From a bacterium A37T11 (GTDB lineage Bacteria; Bacteroidota; Bacteroidia; Sphingobacteriales; Sphingobacteriaceae), in contig FOBR01000010.1 of assembly GCA_900109895.1 (NCBI GenBank), forward strand, positions 109,741 through 173,740: DNA of 64,000 bases, in the 5' to 3' direction. The notes beneath the pieces were generated by a model. The model was not told the DNA's origin. It ran no database searches and worked only from the letters and a program-made list of their open reading frames with translations. Position numbers and translations under genes: made by a program. Of this stretch, positions 44,501-53,234 are shown piece after piece; within the stretch, counting starts at the first letter, position 1, and each line of letters opens with the position of its first letter.

Positions 44501-44954
44501 TTTATCGTTGGGAGGTGTCACCTACAATTCGACCCTGGCCTCTAAAATCGAGAACGTCAATTTAGGCCGAAACTTAGATCGCCGAGCGTTAAAAGATCGA
44601 TGGCAAACCCCTGGAGTTGCTGCTGATTATAAAGGGTTGACAGATCTGGAAGGTTATACCCGCACCGGCGAATCCACGCCAGTAACCTCCCGCTTCGTCC
44701 AAAAAGCCAATACCATTGAGATAACCGGACTTTCAATTGATCCGGGAGCATTGTTGGAAAAATATATTAACAAGTTTGTGAATAAAGGCATCAATAAACT
44801 GAATAACACGGTTAATTCTGTCGTAGATCAGGATAGGGTATCCATCAGGTTTTACATGAACAATGCCTTTACCATTTCCAATCTGAAGAGGGAAACCGGG
44901 ACGAGCTACCCCTTAAACCGGTCCTATTCATTAACTGTCAGAGTTAAATTATAG
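41511..44954 (+). CDS. SusC/RagA TonB-dependent transporter with STN domain, locus 4
   Basis: A 1147-residue transporter: signal peptide (ending LSAAGQ), STN domain (about 40-110, SPLEKVLDKITRQTGYFFLY), carboxypeptidase-regulatory-like domain (VKGRVIDSLGNPLERATVVL), plug (MDINRINKLTILKDAAATAL; SANGVIVIETIQ) and barrel ending SLTVRVKL. It belongs to the SusC branch whose operons carry DUF4843 and PKD-like lipoproteins and metalloproteases rather than sugar enzymes, suggesting a proteinaceous or metal-binding ligand (inference from neighbours). Confidence 0.95.
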   Translation: MYKFFTSKKWLLLMNLSFAMILASVLQVFALSAAGQMVDLSEKDSPLEKVLDKITRQTGYFFLYGDESLKNSKPVNVLFSHVPLDEALRRIFSYQSLAYEIDGKTVIIKSETTSNAALQPQRITVKGRVIDSLGNPLERATVVLQGTRLFTYTDGSGKFSLTNIIKGSILQVSFLGYTPKLLIAKQGDLGAIILQPVANELNEVAVISNGIFERPAENFTGAATSFTGQQLRQISPTSVLLALKALDASFQMPTDNVNGSDPNVVPRVQVRGTNSIMQTDMESEYGYISNPPLIIIDGFESTLQVLFDMDINRINKLTILKDAAATALYGSKSANGVIVIETIQPTAGHSQIYYTTNIGVTMPDLTSFNLMDAQEKLRVEEIGGYYRSRDFTTQQRLDDLHNLVKHNVAMGVNTYWLSQPLHTDITQSHNLQLGGGSNKLTYQTIFNYAKSGGVVKGSNRNNFSGSAQVKYKSLNGKLSVQAQFSLSKTDGVNSPYGSFSQYTSLNPYWMIRDENGNITRYIDVYPTGGSNGLLASSYTSNVINPLYNTTLNTVNKLNSQTIQQSLWGEWKIFPDLKINSTFSYSNTEGQTDVFLPGSASNFFSTSDFSKRGSYNQNSSKSSTYQSRTLLNFGKTIDKHTIYVSGGVDLNQTSSEALKTSVIGFPSDRLNDLLFGLNYSSTKPSGSYNLKRTAGFLGNISYAFDSRFLVDGSYRSDGSSVFGKNKRFGQMWAIGTGWNIHKEKFFKESKVLSKLKLRGSYGFTGSVDFPSYASVTTYEYQTDGRYLDFIPAVVKAMGNPDLLWQRTKKLNVGADFGLFKDRVTATFNYYNEITDDLIMSNASAPSTGFSSYYNNLGKSKNKGYEIYFTSFIFKRPEQKLFWSISTSFYHNENKLVEITDELRNQNASALKTQRDSLGNITPVSQYEEGKSVSTLYAVRSKGIDPSNGYEIFLDKNGQQTYVWSQDDLVAMGDRQPKLKLTLNNNFQYKWLRLNFGINLSLGGVTYNSTLASKIENVNLGRNLDRRALKDRWQTPGVAADYKGLTDLEGYTRTGESTPVTSRFVQKANTIEITGLSIDPGALLEKYINKFVNKGINKLNNTVNSVVDQDRVSIRFYMNNAFTISNLKRETGTSYPLNRSYSLTVRVKL

Positions 44955-44969
44955 CAAAATTAAGAAGAA

Positions 44970-46400
44970 ATGAAAGCAATTTATAAAACAACCTCTTTTT
45001 GCCTATTAGTACTTTCTTGTTTGGGGTGTAGCAAATGGCTGGATGTGCCTTCCAAAACGGATGTTGTGGAGTCAGATATGCTTAGCGATGAACAAGGTTA
45101 TTTCGATGCCCTTACCGGAGTCTATTATTTAATGGCTGACAACTCCTTATATGGAGATATGTTGAGCATGAGTTTTTTAGATGTATTGGCGCACAGGTAC
45201 AATTTGCGCGACTATTATCCTTCTCCTTTCCGTACTTATTTTGGACAGGCAAATTACTATGAGTCAGATAATATAAAGCCAATCATTGAAACAATATGGA
45301 ACAATGGTTACAACGCCATTGCCAATATTAATAATTTGCTGCTCAATATAGACCAAGATAAGTCGGTATTTTTGTATGATAATTATAATTTAATAAAAGG
45401 AGAAGCCCTCGGGCTAAGGGCTTTTTTGCATTTTGACCTATTACGCATGTTTGGACATTCCTATTTGGAAGGGGCAAACCAACCATCCATACCGTATGTA
45501 CGCATATTTTCAGGTAAAGTGCTTACACCGCTTACTTCAGTTTCTGCCGCATTAGATAGTACGATTGCCGATTTAAAAGCAGCAGAAGAATTATTAGGGA
45601 ATGATGATATTAATAATTCTTCGATTGAAAATATATGGGTCAACACCCGGCAATGTCATTTTAATAATCTGGCTGTTTATGCCACGTTAGCGCGTGTTTA
45701 TTTATATAAAGGGGACAAAGAAAATGCGCTCATATATGCAAAAAAGGTAATTAATGCCAATAAGCTCACTTTTGTCACTGCTTCATCCTTAGTCTCAAAC
45801 TACACAACCCGGGATTTAACATTTAGCGTCGAACAAATTTTTGGCTTGTATAAGGAAGATGTGGATGATCGTTATACGCATTATTTCAGTAATACTTCCT
45901 ATAATCTGATTATAAATTCAGGGAAAAATAATGGAACTGTCGGACCATTGGAAAATGTATATGAGGTGTCATCCGGCGGCGGCACAGATTACCGCTATTT
46001 ATATTTATTCTCGGCCAACGGCACTACGTATTTTTTGAGTAAATATACCCAATACAATGTTCTGGTACAAAAAAGGATCCCTTTAATCAGGCTGCCTGAA
46101 ATGTATTACATAGCTGCTGAAGCATTAGGACCATCGGAAGGCTTGGTTTACTTGAATACTGTACGTGAAAACAGGGGCCTAGGAAAACTTTTGGCTCCGA
46201 TTGATGAAGATAATTTCCAGCAGGAAATTTTTAAAGAATACCAAAAAGAATTTGTAGGCGAAGGACAATTATTCTATTATTATAAACGGTTAAATGAGGC
46301 TAACATGATGGAATTTAATGCAACAGAAACCGTATCTGCTGCCATCCCTGGATATATATTCCCTATGCCGGAAGATGAAACATATTATGAAGGACGATAA
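44970..46400 (+). CDS. SusD/RagB-type outer-membrane lipoprotein, locus 4
   Basis: A 476-residue lipoprotein (VLSCLGC, Cys20; mature start SKWLDVPSKTDV). SusD helices GEALGLRAFLHFDLLRMFG and LAVYATLARVYLYKGDKENA, and the C-terminal FKEYQKEFVGEGQLFYYYKR. It lies 15 bases after susC. It lacks the large sugar-binding loops typical of starch-type SusD, but ligand assignment from that alone is not safe. Confidence 0.93.
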   Translation: MKAIYKTTSFCLLVLSCLGCSKWLDVPSKTDVVESDMLSDEQGYFDALTGVYYLMADNSLYGDMLSMSFLDVLAHRYNLRDYYPSPFRTYFGQANYYESDNIKPIIETIWNNGYNAIANINNLLLNIDQDKSVFLYDNYNLIKGEALGLRAFLHFDLLRMFGHSYLEGANQPSIPYVRIFSGKVLTPLTSVSAALDSTIADLKAAEELLGNDDINNSSIENIWVNTRQCHFNNLAVYATLARVYLYKGDKENALIYAKKVINANKLTFVTASSLVSNYTTRDLTFSVEQIFGLYKEDVDDRYTHYFSNTSYNLIINSGKNNGTVGPLENVYEVSSGGGTDYRYLYLFSANGTTYFLSKYTQYNVLVQKRIPLIRLPEMYYIAAEALGPSEGLVYLNTVRENRGLGKLLAPIDEDNFQQEIFKEYQKEFVGEGQLFYYYKRLNEANMMEFNATETVSAAIPGYIFPMPEDETYYEGR

Positions 46401-46418
46401 CTTTTAAAGAATAAATAC

Positions 46419-47210
46419 ATGAAATACTATCCCTTAAACGGACCGTTTTTAAAAAAAATTATAGTTGTTTTAGTCCTGTTAAGCTCGCTAACGGCTTGTC
46501 AGAAAGACAAACTTCCACCAGCAACCTATGAAGATGGTATCTGGTTTTATGCATCAGCTTCAGCGATATCCGGTAATGACGCCGATGCCAAGTTGGCTAA
46601 TGCTTTTACTGGAAATTACACCTTTTATTTTTATCCAGAAGCCATTCAGGATACCTTTTTACTACCAGAGGTCCGGGTGATGGGCGACCCTAAAAATTAT
46701 GATCGTTCGTTTTCGATGATCGTAGCAGATTCGAGTTCTGCTAAAGAAGGCGTGCACTTCAAGTTTTTAAATACAGTGGTTCCTGCCGGTCAGGTAAGCA
46801 CCACACCTTCTCTGATCTTGTTAAATACGCCCGATCTGTTGGAAAAAAAAGTGGATTTATACCTTCAACTAGAACCCTCAGCAGATTTTCCCGCGGTCAT
46901 GGGCAGAGATACATTATCGGCAGATAAATCGTTTTTATTTTCTACCCATTATCACCTTACCTTTAATAATCTGATTCAATCTCCACCATATTGGTCTACG
47001 GTCCCATATTTAGGTAAATGGAGTGCAGTGAAATTTGAGTTTATAAACAGTATAATCGGTTTTTTTCCAGGGCTTGTGCCGGTTACCTCAGATGAATATT
47101 CCCAATACTACAGCTACTATTTGCATTTAAGATCGGCATTGGCAGATTATAACAGTGCCCATCCGGGAGAACCCTTAACCGATGAAAACAATAAAGCAGT
47201 GTCATTCTGA
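46419..47210 (+). CDS. DUF4843 domain surface lipoprotein
   Basis: A 263-residue lipoprotein (LSSLTAC, Cys27). The pattern fits DUF4843: an early strand IWFYASASA, a middle VMGDPKNYDRSFSMIVADSS with KEGVHFKFL, and a C-terminal YLGKWSAVKFEFI segment. These proteins occur directly after SusD in one class of SusCD operon and are thought to sit at the cell surface with the SusCD complex. No activity is known. Confidence 0.8.
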   Translation: MKYYPLNGPFLKKIIVVLVLLSSLTACQKDKLPPATYEDGIWFYASASAISGNDADAKLANAFTGNYTFYFYPEAIQDTFLLPEVRVMGDPKNYDRSFSMIVADSSSAKEGVHFKFLNTVVPAGQVSTTPSLILLNTPDLLEKKVDLYLQLEPSADFPAVMGRDTLSADKSFLFSTHYHLTFNNLIQSPPYWSTVPYLGKWSAVKFEFINSIIGFFPGLVPVTSDEYSQYYSYYLHLRSALADYNSAHPGEPLTDENNKAVSF

Positions 47211-47229
47211 TTAACATAAGAAAATAGCG

Positions 47230-48690
47230 ATGAGCACATATATAAAAAATATTACGATTGTTTTTATGGCTTTCTTTGCCCTATCTTCCTGCTATAAGGA
47301 TAAAGGAAACTACGATTTTACAGCAGTAAATGACGTATACATAGATATACCAGACAGTTTTACGGTCAAGCAAGGACAATTGTTGGAAATTACCCCTACA
47401 TTAAATTTTAATTTAACTGACCAGTCGTCCAATCTGAGCTTTGAGTGGGTTGTCGCGGTTCCGGAAGGAACCAGCAATGATTCCTCCCTGGTGGTTTTGA
47501 GTACCGAACGGAATATTTCCGTACAGGTAAACTATCCTGCAGGTAATACCTATCCGTTAAGTTTTAAGGTTACCGATAACTCGACGGGGATAACCTATCG
47601 TAAAAAAATGGTTTTAATGATGATTACTGATCTTCAGCCCGGTTTTTTTGTATTGGAGAAAACTGCAGGAAGAGGTGATATTAGCTTTATTAATACCCAA
47701 AAGGACAGCATCGTAAAAAACCTGTTTTCTACCCTGAATCCGGATATAATCTTGCCCGAAACAGTTCATGGTATTTTTGTTAAAGATATCCCTAAATATA
47801 ACTTTTCTGCCGGGGGAACTTCCTATAGTTACCCGGCTTCCAATATGAGTATGGTGTTATTTAAAGACGGAGGTTATGTATTTGATTACCGATCCGGGAA
47901 AGTTATTTCGAAATATGAAGACTTATTCCTAAATGCCCCTGAGGTAGTAAAGCCAGAAAGTTTTTATTTGGATTATCAAAGTTGTTTGCTGACCTTCAAT
48001 AATGGGAAGATGTACCGTATGTCTATGAATAAAGGACAAAATCTGTTTGTCGATGCCTCCATTCCTCCTGTGGGAAATGAACAGTCCTATTTAGCTCCCT
48101 ATATCGGAGGCTATGCTTCATCAACTACTATCCGGTTATTGTATGACAAAGCCAATCATCGTTGGTTGAACGAAGGAGTATCCTCTCTGGGGCTTACCGA
48201 AGTAACTACTAGTGACTTAATTCCGGAGAAAATGGTGGGATTGGACCTACTTACATTTAAATATGGTTTTGGTGGTACCTATTCCTATGCAGTATTTCAT
48301 AATGCGTCTGCAGGGACTAACTCTCTCTATACATTCAGCTATGCTTCACTAAATAACATACGGATTTTAGACAGTACACCAGGAATCGAAAAAAGCCCCG
48401 ATTTTATTTTTTCTAATAATCGGTATATCATGTATTACGCCATCGGCAACCAATTGTTTTTATATGATATATTGGCAAATTCCAGTAGATCCATCTATAC
48501 GTTAAGCGCTGGTGAAAACATTCGTACTTTGATTAGTATGGACAACAATACGATAGCTATCGGCACCTATGGGAGTGAAGGGAGTGTTTATGTTTTTGCA
48601 CTTTCAGGTACTGGAGATATCACGAATGGTACTGCGTCCAAAACTTACCACGGTCTGGGAGAAATTGTAAAAATAGTATATAAGTCCTGA
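47230..48690 (+). CDS. PKD-like family lipoprotein
   Basis: A 486-residue lipoprotein (FFALSSC, Cys21; mature start YKDKGNYDF). Residues about 40-135 form a PKD-like beta-sandwich (LSFEWVV, YPLSFKVTDNSTGITYR). The rest, about 140-486, has strand repeats of the beta-propeller kind (SFINTQKDS, YIMYYAIGNQLFLYDI, TIAIGTYGSEGSVYVFAL). In this operon class the protein regularly follows the DUF4843 gene. It is probably a surface ligand-binding accessory; direct evidence is lacking. Confidence 0.8.
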   Translation: MSTYIKNITIVFMAFFALSSCYKDKGNYDFTAVNDVYIDIPDSFTVKQGQLLEITPTLNFNLTDQSSNLSFEWVVAVPEGTSNDSSLVVLSTERNISVQVNYPAGNTYPLSFKVTDNSTGITYRKKMVLMMITDLQPGFFVLEKTAGRGDISFINTQKDSIVKNLFSTLNPDIILPETVHGIFVKDIPKYNFSAGGTSYSYPASNMSMVLFKDGGYVFDYRSGKVISKYEDLFLNAPEVVKPESFYLDYQSCLLTFNNGKMYRMSMNKGQNLFVDASIPPVGNEQSYLAPYIGGYASSTTIRLLYDKANHRWLNEGVSSLGLTEVTTSDLIPEKMVGLDLLTFKYGFGGTYSYAVFHNASAGTNSLYTFSYASLNNIRILDSTPGIEKSPDFIFSNNRYIMYYAIGNQLFLYDILANSSRSIYTLSAGENIRTLISMDNNTIAIGTYGSEGSVYVFALSGTGDITNGTASKTYHGLGEIVKIVYKS

Positions 48691-48701
48691 TAAGACCATC
48701 G

Positions 48702-51029
48702 ATGAATGTTAGACAAAAAATGGCCTTATTTATTTTTGTAGGTTGTTGTGTATGGTCTTTTGTTTTGAAGGCTTCCAATCCTTCAGATATTTTTCATGTT
48801 TTTGAAGAAAAAGGACAATGGTTTTTTGATATACCCAAAAAACTTATGGGTCGTGAAATAATGGTTATCAATCGGGCATTAGAGTCGACCTCTACGGGAT
48901 ACCTGCCGGATGATCAAATAGGCGGAACCGGGAGTAAGACCCTCTTACTATTCAAATGGAGTCCGCAGGACCACAACGTGACTGTACATGTTGACCCGGC
49001 CGAATATGCAATGAACGGTCAATGTACGCGTCCACTGCCCAACATCTATTATCGTTCGAATGGATTGCCTGAATTAGTTCAGCTCTCAGCTTACCCATCT
49101 CCCCAGAATGAAGAATATATCCGGATGGATGTTACGGAATGGCTTAAAGGTGGTAAAGGTTTCGTGGAGGGAACCGCAGACAACATCGTGTTGCTACAGA
49201 CTAACCTCAACAGCTTTCTATTGAAAAGCCATCGCATTATGGATAAGAAAGAATTATGGGTTTCTACTTTATTTTATTTACTGCCAGAAATACCAATGAA
49301 ACCACGCATTCTGAATAACCGGGTAGGGTATTTTAAGTCAGAGCAACAAGTTTTAGCTGCAAATGGGGCAGATTTTGTCAATAAACAATGGATTTGCAGA
49401 TGGCGGCTTGAGCCTCGTTCCAAAGACGTGAAAGCGTATTTTAAGGGGAAATTGGTGACACCCAAAGAACCTATAATTTTTTACATCGATCCGTTGATAC
49501 CTAAACAATGGATCCCTTATGTAAAAAAAGCGGTGGATAGTTGGAAGGGAGCATTGGAACAAGCTGGCTTTAAAAATGCTATTGAAGCCAGGGAGGCGCC
49601 AAAGGGCGACCCAAACTGGTGCCTTTCGGCATGCCGGGCTGCTATTTCCTACAAAGCATCTGAAACAGAGAATGCTTTCGGACCCGTTATTTACGATTCC
49701 CGAAGCGGCGAGATTATTCAAACCCATATTTCTTTGTATTACAATATGAATAGTTGGGTATGGCGCAACTATTTAATTCAAGCCTCCCCGAGTGATCCAT
49801 CGGCCAGAACACCCGAATTTTCAGAAGCGCTGGTAGGCAGATTGCTGCAGGACGTACTTACCCACGAAGTAGGACATGCTTTAGGATTATCGCACAATTT
49901 TGGATCCAGTTCTGTTACCCCGGTAGAAAATCTCCGGGATAATAGTTGGCTGGATGCAAATGGGCTTACTTCTTCTATCATGGATTACAGCCGGTATAAT
50001 TATGTGGCGCAGCCCGGTGATCATGTCCTTTCCCGGAACATGACCAAAAGAATTGGGATTTATGATAAGTGGGCTATTGAATATGGATATAAGGTGCTTC
50101 CTGATTTTAAAAATGAAGAAGAAGAGCTACAGTATCTGGACCAATGGGTAGCTACAAAAAACCACGATCGCAGGAGGTGGTGGGGTGATGGTGAAAAAGG
50201 GTCTGGTGCGATAGTAGACCCACATACCCAATCGGAGGATATTGGTGATGATCCGATCAAAGCAAGTGAATATGGGATCAAAAACCTGCAATATGTCGTT
50301 GGTCATCTTGGTGATTGGAAAGTGGATAAAGATCCTGACTTAAAAAAATTAACAGCTATTGTGAATAGCCTGTTATCCCAAACGGATAAGCATGTGCCAT
50401 CCGGTCAGTTTAGTTTATATGTAGGGCATGTAAACCGACTAATAGGCGGAATTTATTTGGATGGAGGATATACGGAGGAATGGAAACCCTTAAAAACCTA
50501 TGTGCCACGTTTTAGACAAAAACAAGCTGTCTATTTTTTGAACCAATATCTTTTTACCAACCAAGACTGGCTGATAAAAAACCGTTTTGTTAAAAAATCA
50601 GGAGTAGATATGATCGCTAATTTTTTGAATATTCAAACCGTTACCCTCGACGTGTTATTCCGCAATTTGGATCGCATTTACTGGAGCGAAATGGCATCTA
50701 ATGATCCATATCCGATTCGGGAATTGATGCGGGACCTGGGAGAAGGAGTATGGGGTAAGCGGACAGACATCCTTCCGCTGAATCCCATGCGCAAACAATT
50801 ACAGTTTAATTATCTGCGCATTTTTAAAAACAAAATTAAAAACACCTCGACCGATTATGCTATTGTTGCAGAATTATTGTATTACCTGGATCTTTTGAAA
50901 AGCGATTTAACACGAAAGCTAGTTACAAACACTAATCGATGGGATAAACTTCATTACCAAGCTGTTTTAAATACCATAGTTAATATGACATCCCCAAAAG
51001 AAAAATCCACTAATACCCCCCAACTATGA
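48702..51029 (+). CDS. Exported zinc-dependent metalloprotease (DUF5117/DUF4953 type, metzincin-like)
   Basis: A 775-residue exported protein. N-terminal DUF5117-like part (about 45-230, HVFEEKGQWFFDIPKKLMGR), then a protease domain with HEVGHALGLSH: His388, Glu389, His392 and His398 form the HExxHxxGxxH zinc site, and SIMDY some 35 residues later is the Met-turn. The C-terminal part (about 500-770) is DUF4953-like (FSLYVGHVNRLIGGIYLDGG). It should cleave proteins or peptides in the periplasm or at the surface. Its stop overlaps the ATG of the paralogue (ATGA), so the two are translated together. Confidence 0.9.
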   Translation: MNVRQKMALFIFVGCCVWSFVLKASNPSDIFHVFEEKGQWFFDIPKKLMGREIMVINRALESTSTGYLPDDQIGGTGSKTLLLFKWSPQDHNVTVHVDPAEYAMNGQCTRPLPNIYYRSNGLPELVQLSAYPSPQNEEYIRMDVTEWLKGGKGFVEGTADNIVLLQTNLNSFLLKSHRIMDKKELWVSTLFYLLPEIPMKPRILNNRVGYFKSEQQVLAANGADFVNKQWICRWRLEPRSKDVKAYFKGKLVTPKEPIIFYIDPLIPKQWIPYVKKAVDSWKGALEQAGFKNAIEAREAPKGDPNWCLSACRAAISYKASETENAFGPVIYDSRSGEIIQTHISLYYNMNSWVWRNYLIQASPSDPSARTPEFSEALVGRLLQDVLTHEVGHALGLSHNFGSSSVTPVENLRDNSWLDANGLTSSIMDYSRYNYVAQPGDHVLSRNMTKRIGIYDKWAIEYGYKVLPDFKNEEEELQYLDQWVATKNHDRRRWWGDGEKGSGAIVDPHTQSEDIGDDPIKASEYGIKNLQYVVGHLGDWKVDKDPDLKKLTAIVNSLLSQTDKHVPSGQFSLYVGHVNRLIGGIYLDGGYTEEWKPLKTYVPRFRQKQAVYFLNQYLFTNQDWLIKNRFVKKSGVDMIANFLNIQTVTLDVLFRNLDRIYWSEMASNDPYPIRELMRDLGEGVWGKRTDILPLNPMRKQLQFNYLRIFKNKIKNTSTDYAIVAELLYYLDLLKSDLTRKLVTNTNRWDKLHYQAVLNTIVNMTSPKEKSTNTPQL

Positions 51030-53224
51030 AAGTGAGCAGCATTATTACTTTACTGCTATTGCCTTTACAACTTTATTCGCAGGGAAAGGTTTCAAAAAAA
51101 ATCCTTTCATTCCGTGCAGAAGGTTTTTTTACCGTATATAATCAAGATGACAAATTTTTTTTAGAAGTTCCGGACCAGCTTTTGGGAAGAAAATTTATCG
51201 TAGTAAACCGGGTCGTAAAAGCTATATCTGGAAGTGGTTATCAGGCAGATGATTTGATAAGCAAATCTCCAGCCTATTTTTTTACGGCCAATGGGCATCA
51301 GCTAAATCTAACTAATACCCCCAGTGAGATCCTATTGCCCCAGGAAAAGTCGTCCGTTTTTTCCATTGCAAGTTCTGCCGTCAATAAGACCGTCGTAGCC
51401 AAATATGACGTGGTTAGCCGGACCAAAGATGGTAAATCAGCGGTAATTGATGTGACCAATCTATTTCTTTCTGCGGGAGTATTGTGTAATGCTGCTGTCG
51501 CCGATTTTAAACTATGCTTAGCTAATGACCAATGGATTGGATTACTTGCCGATCGGAACCTACCTGCACCAACCAAAACCGTAAATGGCAAAGGAGGGAA
51601 GGTGCTGGTCAAAACGACCATCTTTTTGCTGCCGGAAATACCGGCCCCATTTCGGGTTGCCGACAAGCGCATCGGTTTTCAAACGGTTTCTTTTAAGGAT
51701 TTTGGAAATGGAAGGGAAGGGGTAAGTCAAAAAGATATTATCTGCCGTTGGCATTTGGTCCCAAAACCTGCAGCTATGTCGCGCTATAGATCCGGGCAAT
51801 TGGTAGAACCTGAAAATCCCATAGAGGTATATTTAGATCCCTTGACGCCGTCGGTATGGGTGGGCGCCATGACCAAAGGCGTACAGGCTTGGAACCGTGC
51901 ATTCGAGCATGCTGGTTTTAAAAATGCCCTCCATGTTCAAACCTATCCAGCTCATGACAGCACAGGATTTTTTGCCTCTGCCCCGATTACCCTGATGTAT
52001 GCATTGGGTAGTGGTCCTGCTGAAGATTTGCCTACATTGGTTGCAGACCCCAGAAGTGGCCAGATCATCCAAAGTCACGTATTTTTCCAGCATAGCAAAA
52101 TAGCCGCCATGCAGATGAAATACAGGCTAACAGAAGGATTGGTAGATGGTGGGATACGTAAAGATACCGTGGACCGTGAAATTACTGAAAAGTTGATTCA
52201 GCTGGAAGTTACCCGATTAATTGGTAAAGCGTTAGGACTTAATTATTCCTTAAAAGATATTTCTTTTACACCGGTAGACAGCCTAAAGGATAAAAATTGG
52301 TTAGCTTCACATAGTATTCGCTCTTCCATTTTTGATCCTTATAGTTTTAATGAGGTGGCACAGCCTGCAGACGGAATATCCCGCAATGGCTTGATTGCCT
52401 CATTAGGTGATTATGATAAGTGGGCCATACAATGGGGATACCGTTATGAGGAGAATGATACCAAATCAACATTGCAGGAGCCTGAATGGAAAGAAGGGAG
52501 TGATTCTGGGATAGCGGTCATTAAAGGAAGTCAATATGGTCTTGAAAACCTGAAGTCCATTATCCTAAAACTTCCGGATTGGGCGACAGCTACCCATCAG
52601 GATTATAGCTTATTAGAATCACTTTATAAAGGTATTCTGTCATCCCCATCTGGCCAGGGAAATGAGGAAGGACTTTACAACCATTATATATTACAGGTGG
52701 CTAATCTTATTGGAGGTACCAATATGCCTGTGTCTAAACGTTGTCAAAAAGAAGCAATGGCATTTTTGAATACAGAACTTTTTCAAAAACCGGTATGGCT
52801 GTTAAAGCGTGATTTGCTTGACCGCATGAATATCAATGCCATGCAGTCTTTGCAAGCATTACAAGAACAGGTGTTCGCTAAATTATTCAATACAGGCATT
52901 CGGCAATTGATCAATCAAGAAGCTGCTTTTGGTCTGGTAGCATTAGCTCCGGAGGAAATGGTAGATGATTTATACGATCTGGTGTGGGATGAACTGTCCG
53001 ACAATCAACCCGTGTCCTCCTACAGACGTATGTTGCAGAATGAGTATGTGAAAGCAGCAATACAAAATTTTAAAAGCAGGAAAGAGGAAGATTTTGCTGC
53101 ATCGGTAGGAAATTATAGCCTGGATAAGTTAAAAAAAGCCATAGACAAAGCATTGGATCAAGTCAAAGACCCAGCAACCCGTAGTCACTATTTAGGCATT
53201 CAATATCAGTTAAACGGAAACTAA
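51026..53224 (+). CDS. Inactive paralogue of the zinc metalloprotease (pseudoprotease)
   Basis: A 732-residue exported protein, colinear with the gene before it. At the active site HEVGHALGLSH is replaced by RLIGKALGLNY: His388, Glu389, His392 and His398 correspond to Arg397, Leu398, Lys401 and Tyr407. The Met-turn SIMDY is SIFDP. The flanking sequence is kept (FTPVDSLKDKNWLASHSIRS against VTPVENLRDNSWLDANGLTS), and the frame is intact, so the loss looks selected and not decayed. It cannot bind zinc in the normal way. A role as regulator or binding partner of the active protease is likely. Confidence 0.85.
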   Translation: MKVSSIITLLLLPLQLYSQGKVSKKILSFRAEGFFTVYNQDDKFFLEVPDQLLGRKFIVVNRVVKAISGSGYQADDLISKSPAYFFTANGHQLNLTNTPSEILLPQEKSSVFSIASSAVNKTVVAKYDVVSRTKDGKSAVIDVTNLFLSAGVLCNAAVADFKLCLANDQWIGLLADRNLPAPTKTVNGKGGKVLVKTTIFLLPEIPAPFRVADKRIGFQTVSFKDFGNGREGVSQKDIICRWHLVPKPAAMSRYRSGQLVEPENPIEVYLDPLTPSVWVGAMTKGVQAWNRAFEHAGFKNALHVQTYPAHDSTGFFASAPITLMYALGSGPAEDLPTLVADPRSGQIIQSHVFFQHSKIAAMQMKYRLTEGLVDGGIRKDTVDREITEKLIQLEVTRLIGKALGLNYSLKDISFTPVDSLKDKNWLASHSIRSSIFDPYSFNEVAQPADGISRNGLIASLGDYDKWAIQWGYRYEENDTKSTLQEPEWKEGSDSGIAVIKGSQYGLENLKSIILKLPDWATATHQDYSLLESLYKGILSSPSGQGNEEGLYNHYILQVANLIGGTNMPVSKRCQKEAMAFLNTELFQKPVWLLKRDLLDRMNINAMQSLQALQEQVFAKLFNTGIRQLINQEAAFGLVALAPEEMVDDLYDLVWDELSDNQPVSSYRRMLQNEYVKAAIQNFKSRKEEDFAASVGNYSLDKLKKAIDKALDQVKDPATRSHYLGIQYQLNGN

Positions 53225-53234
53225 TTTTATAAAA

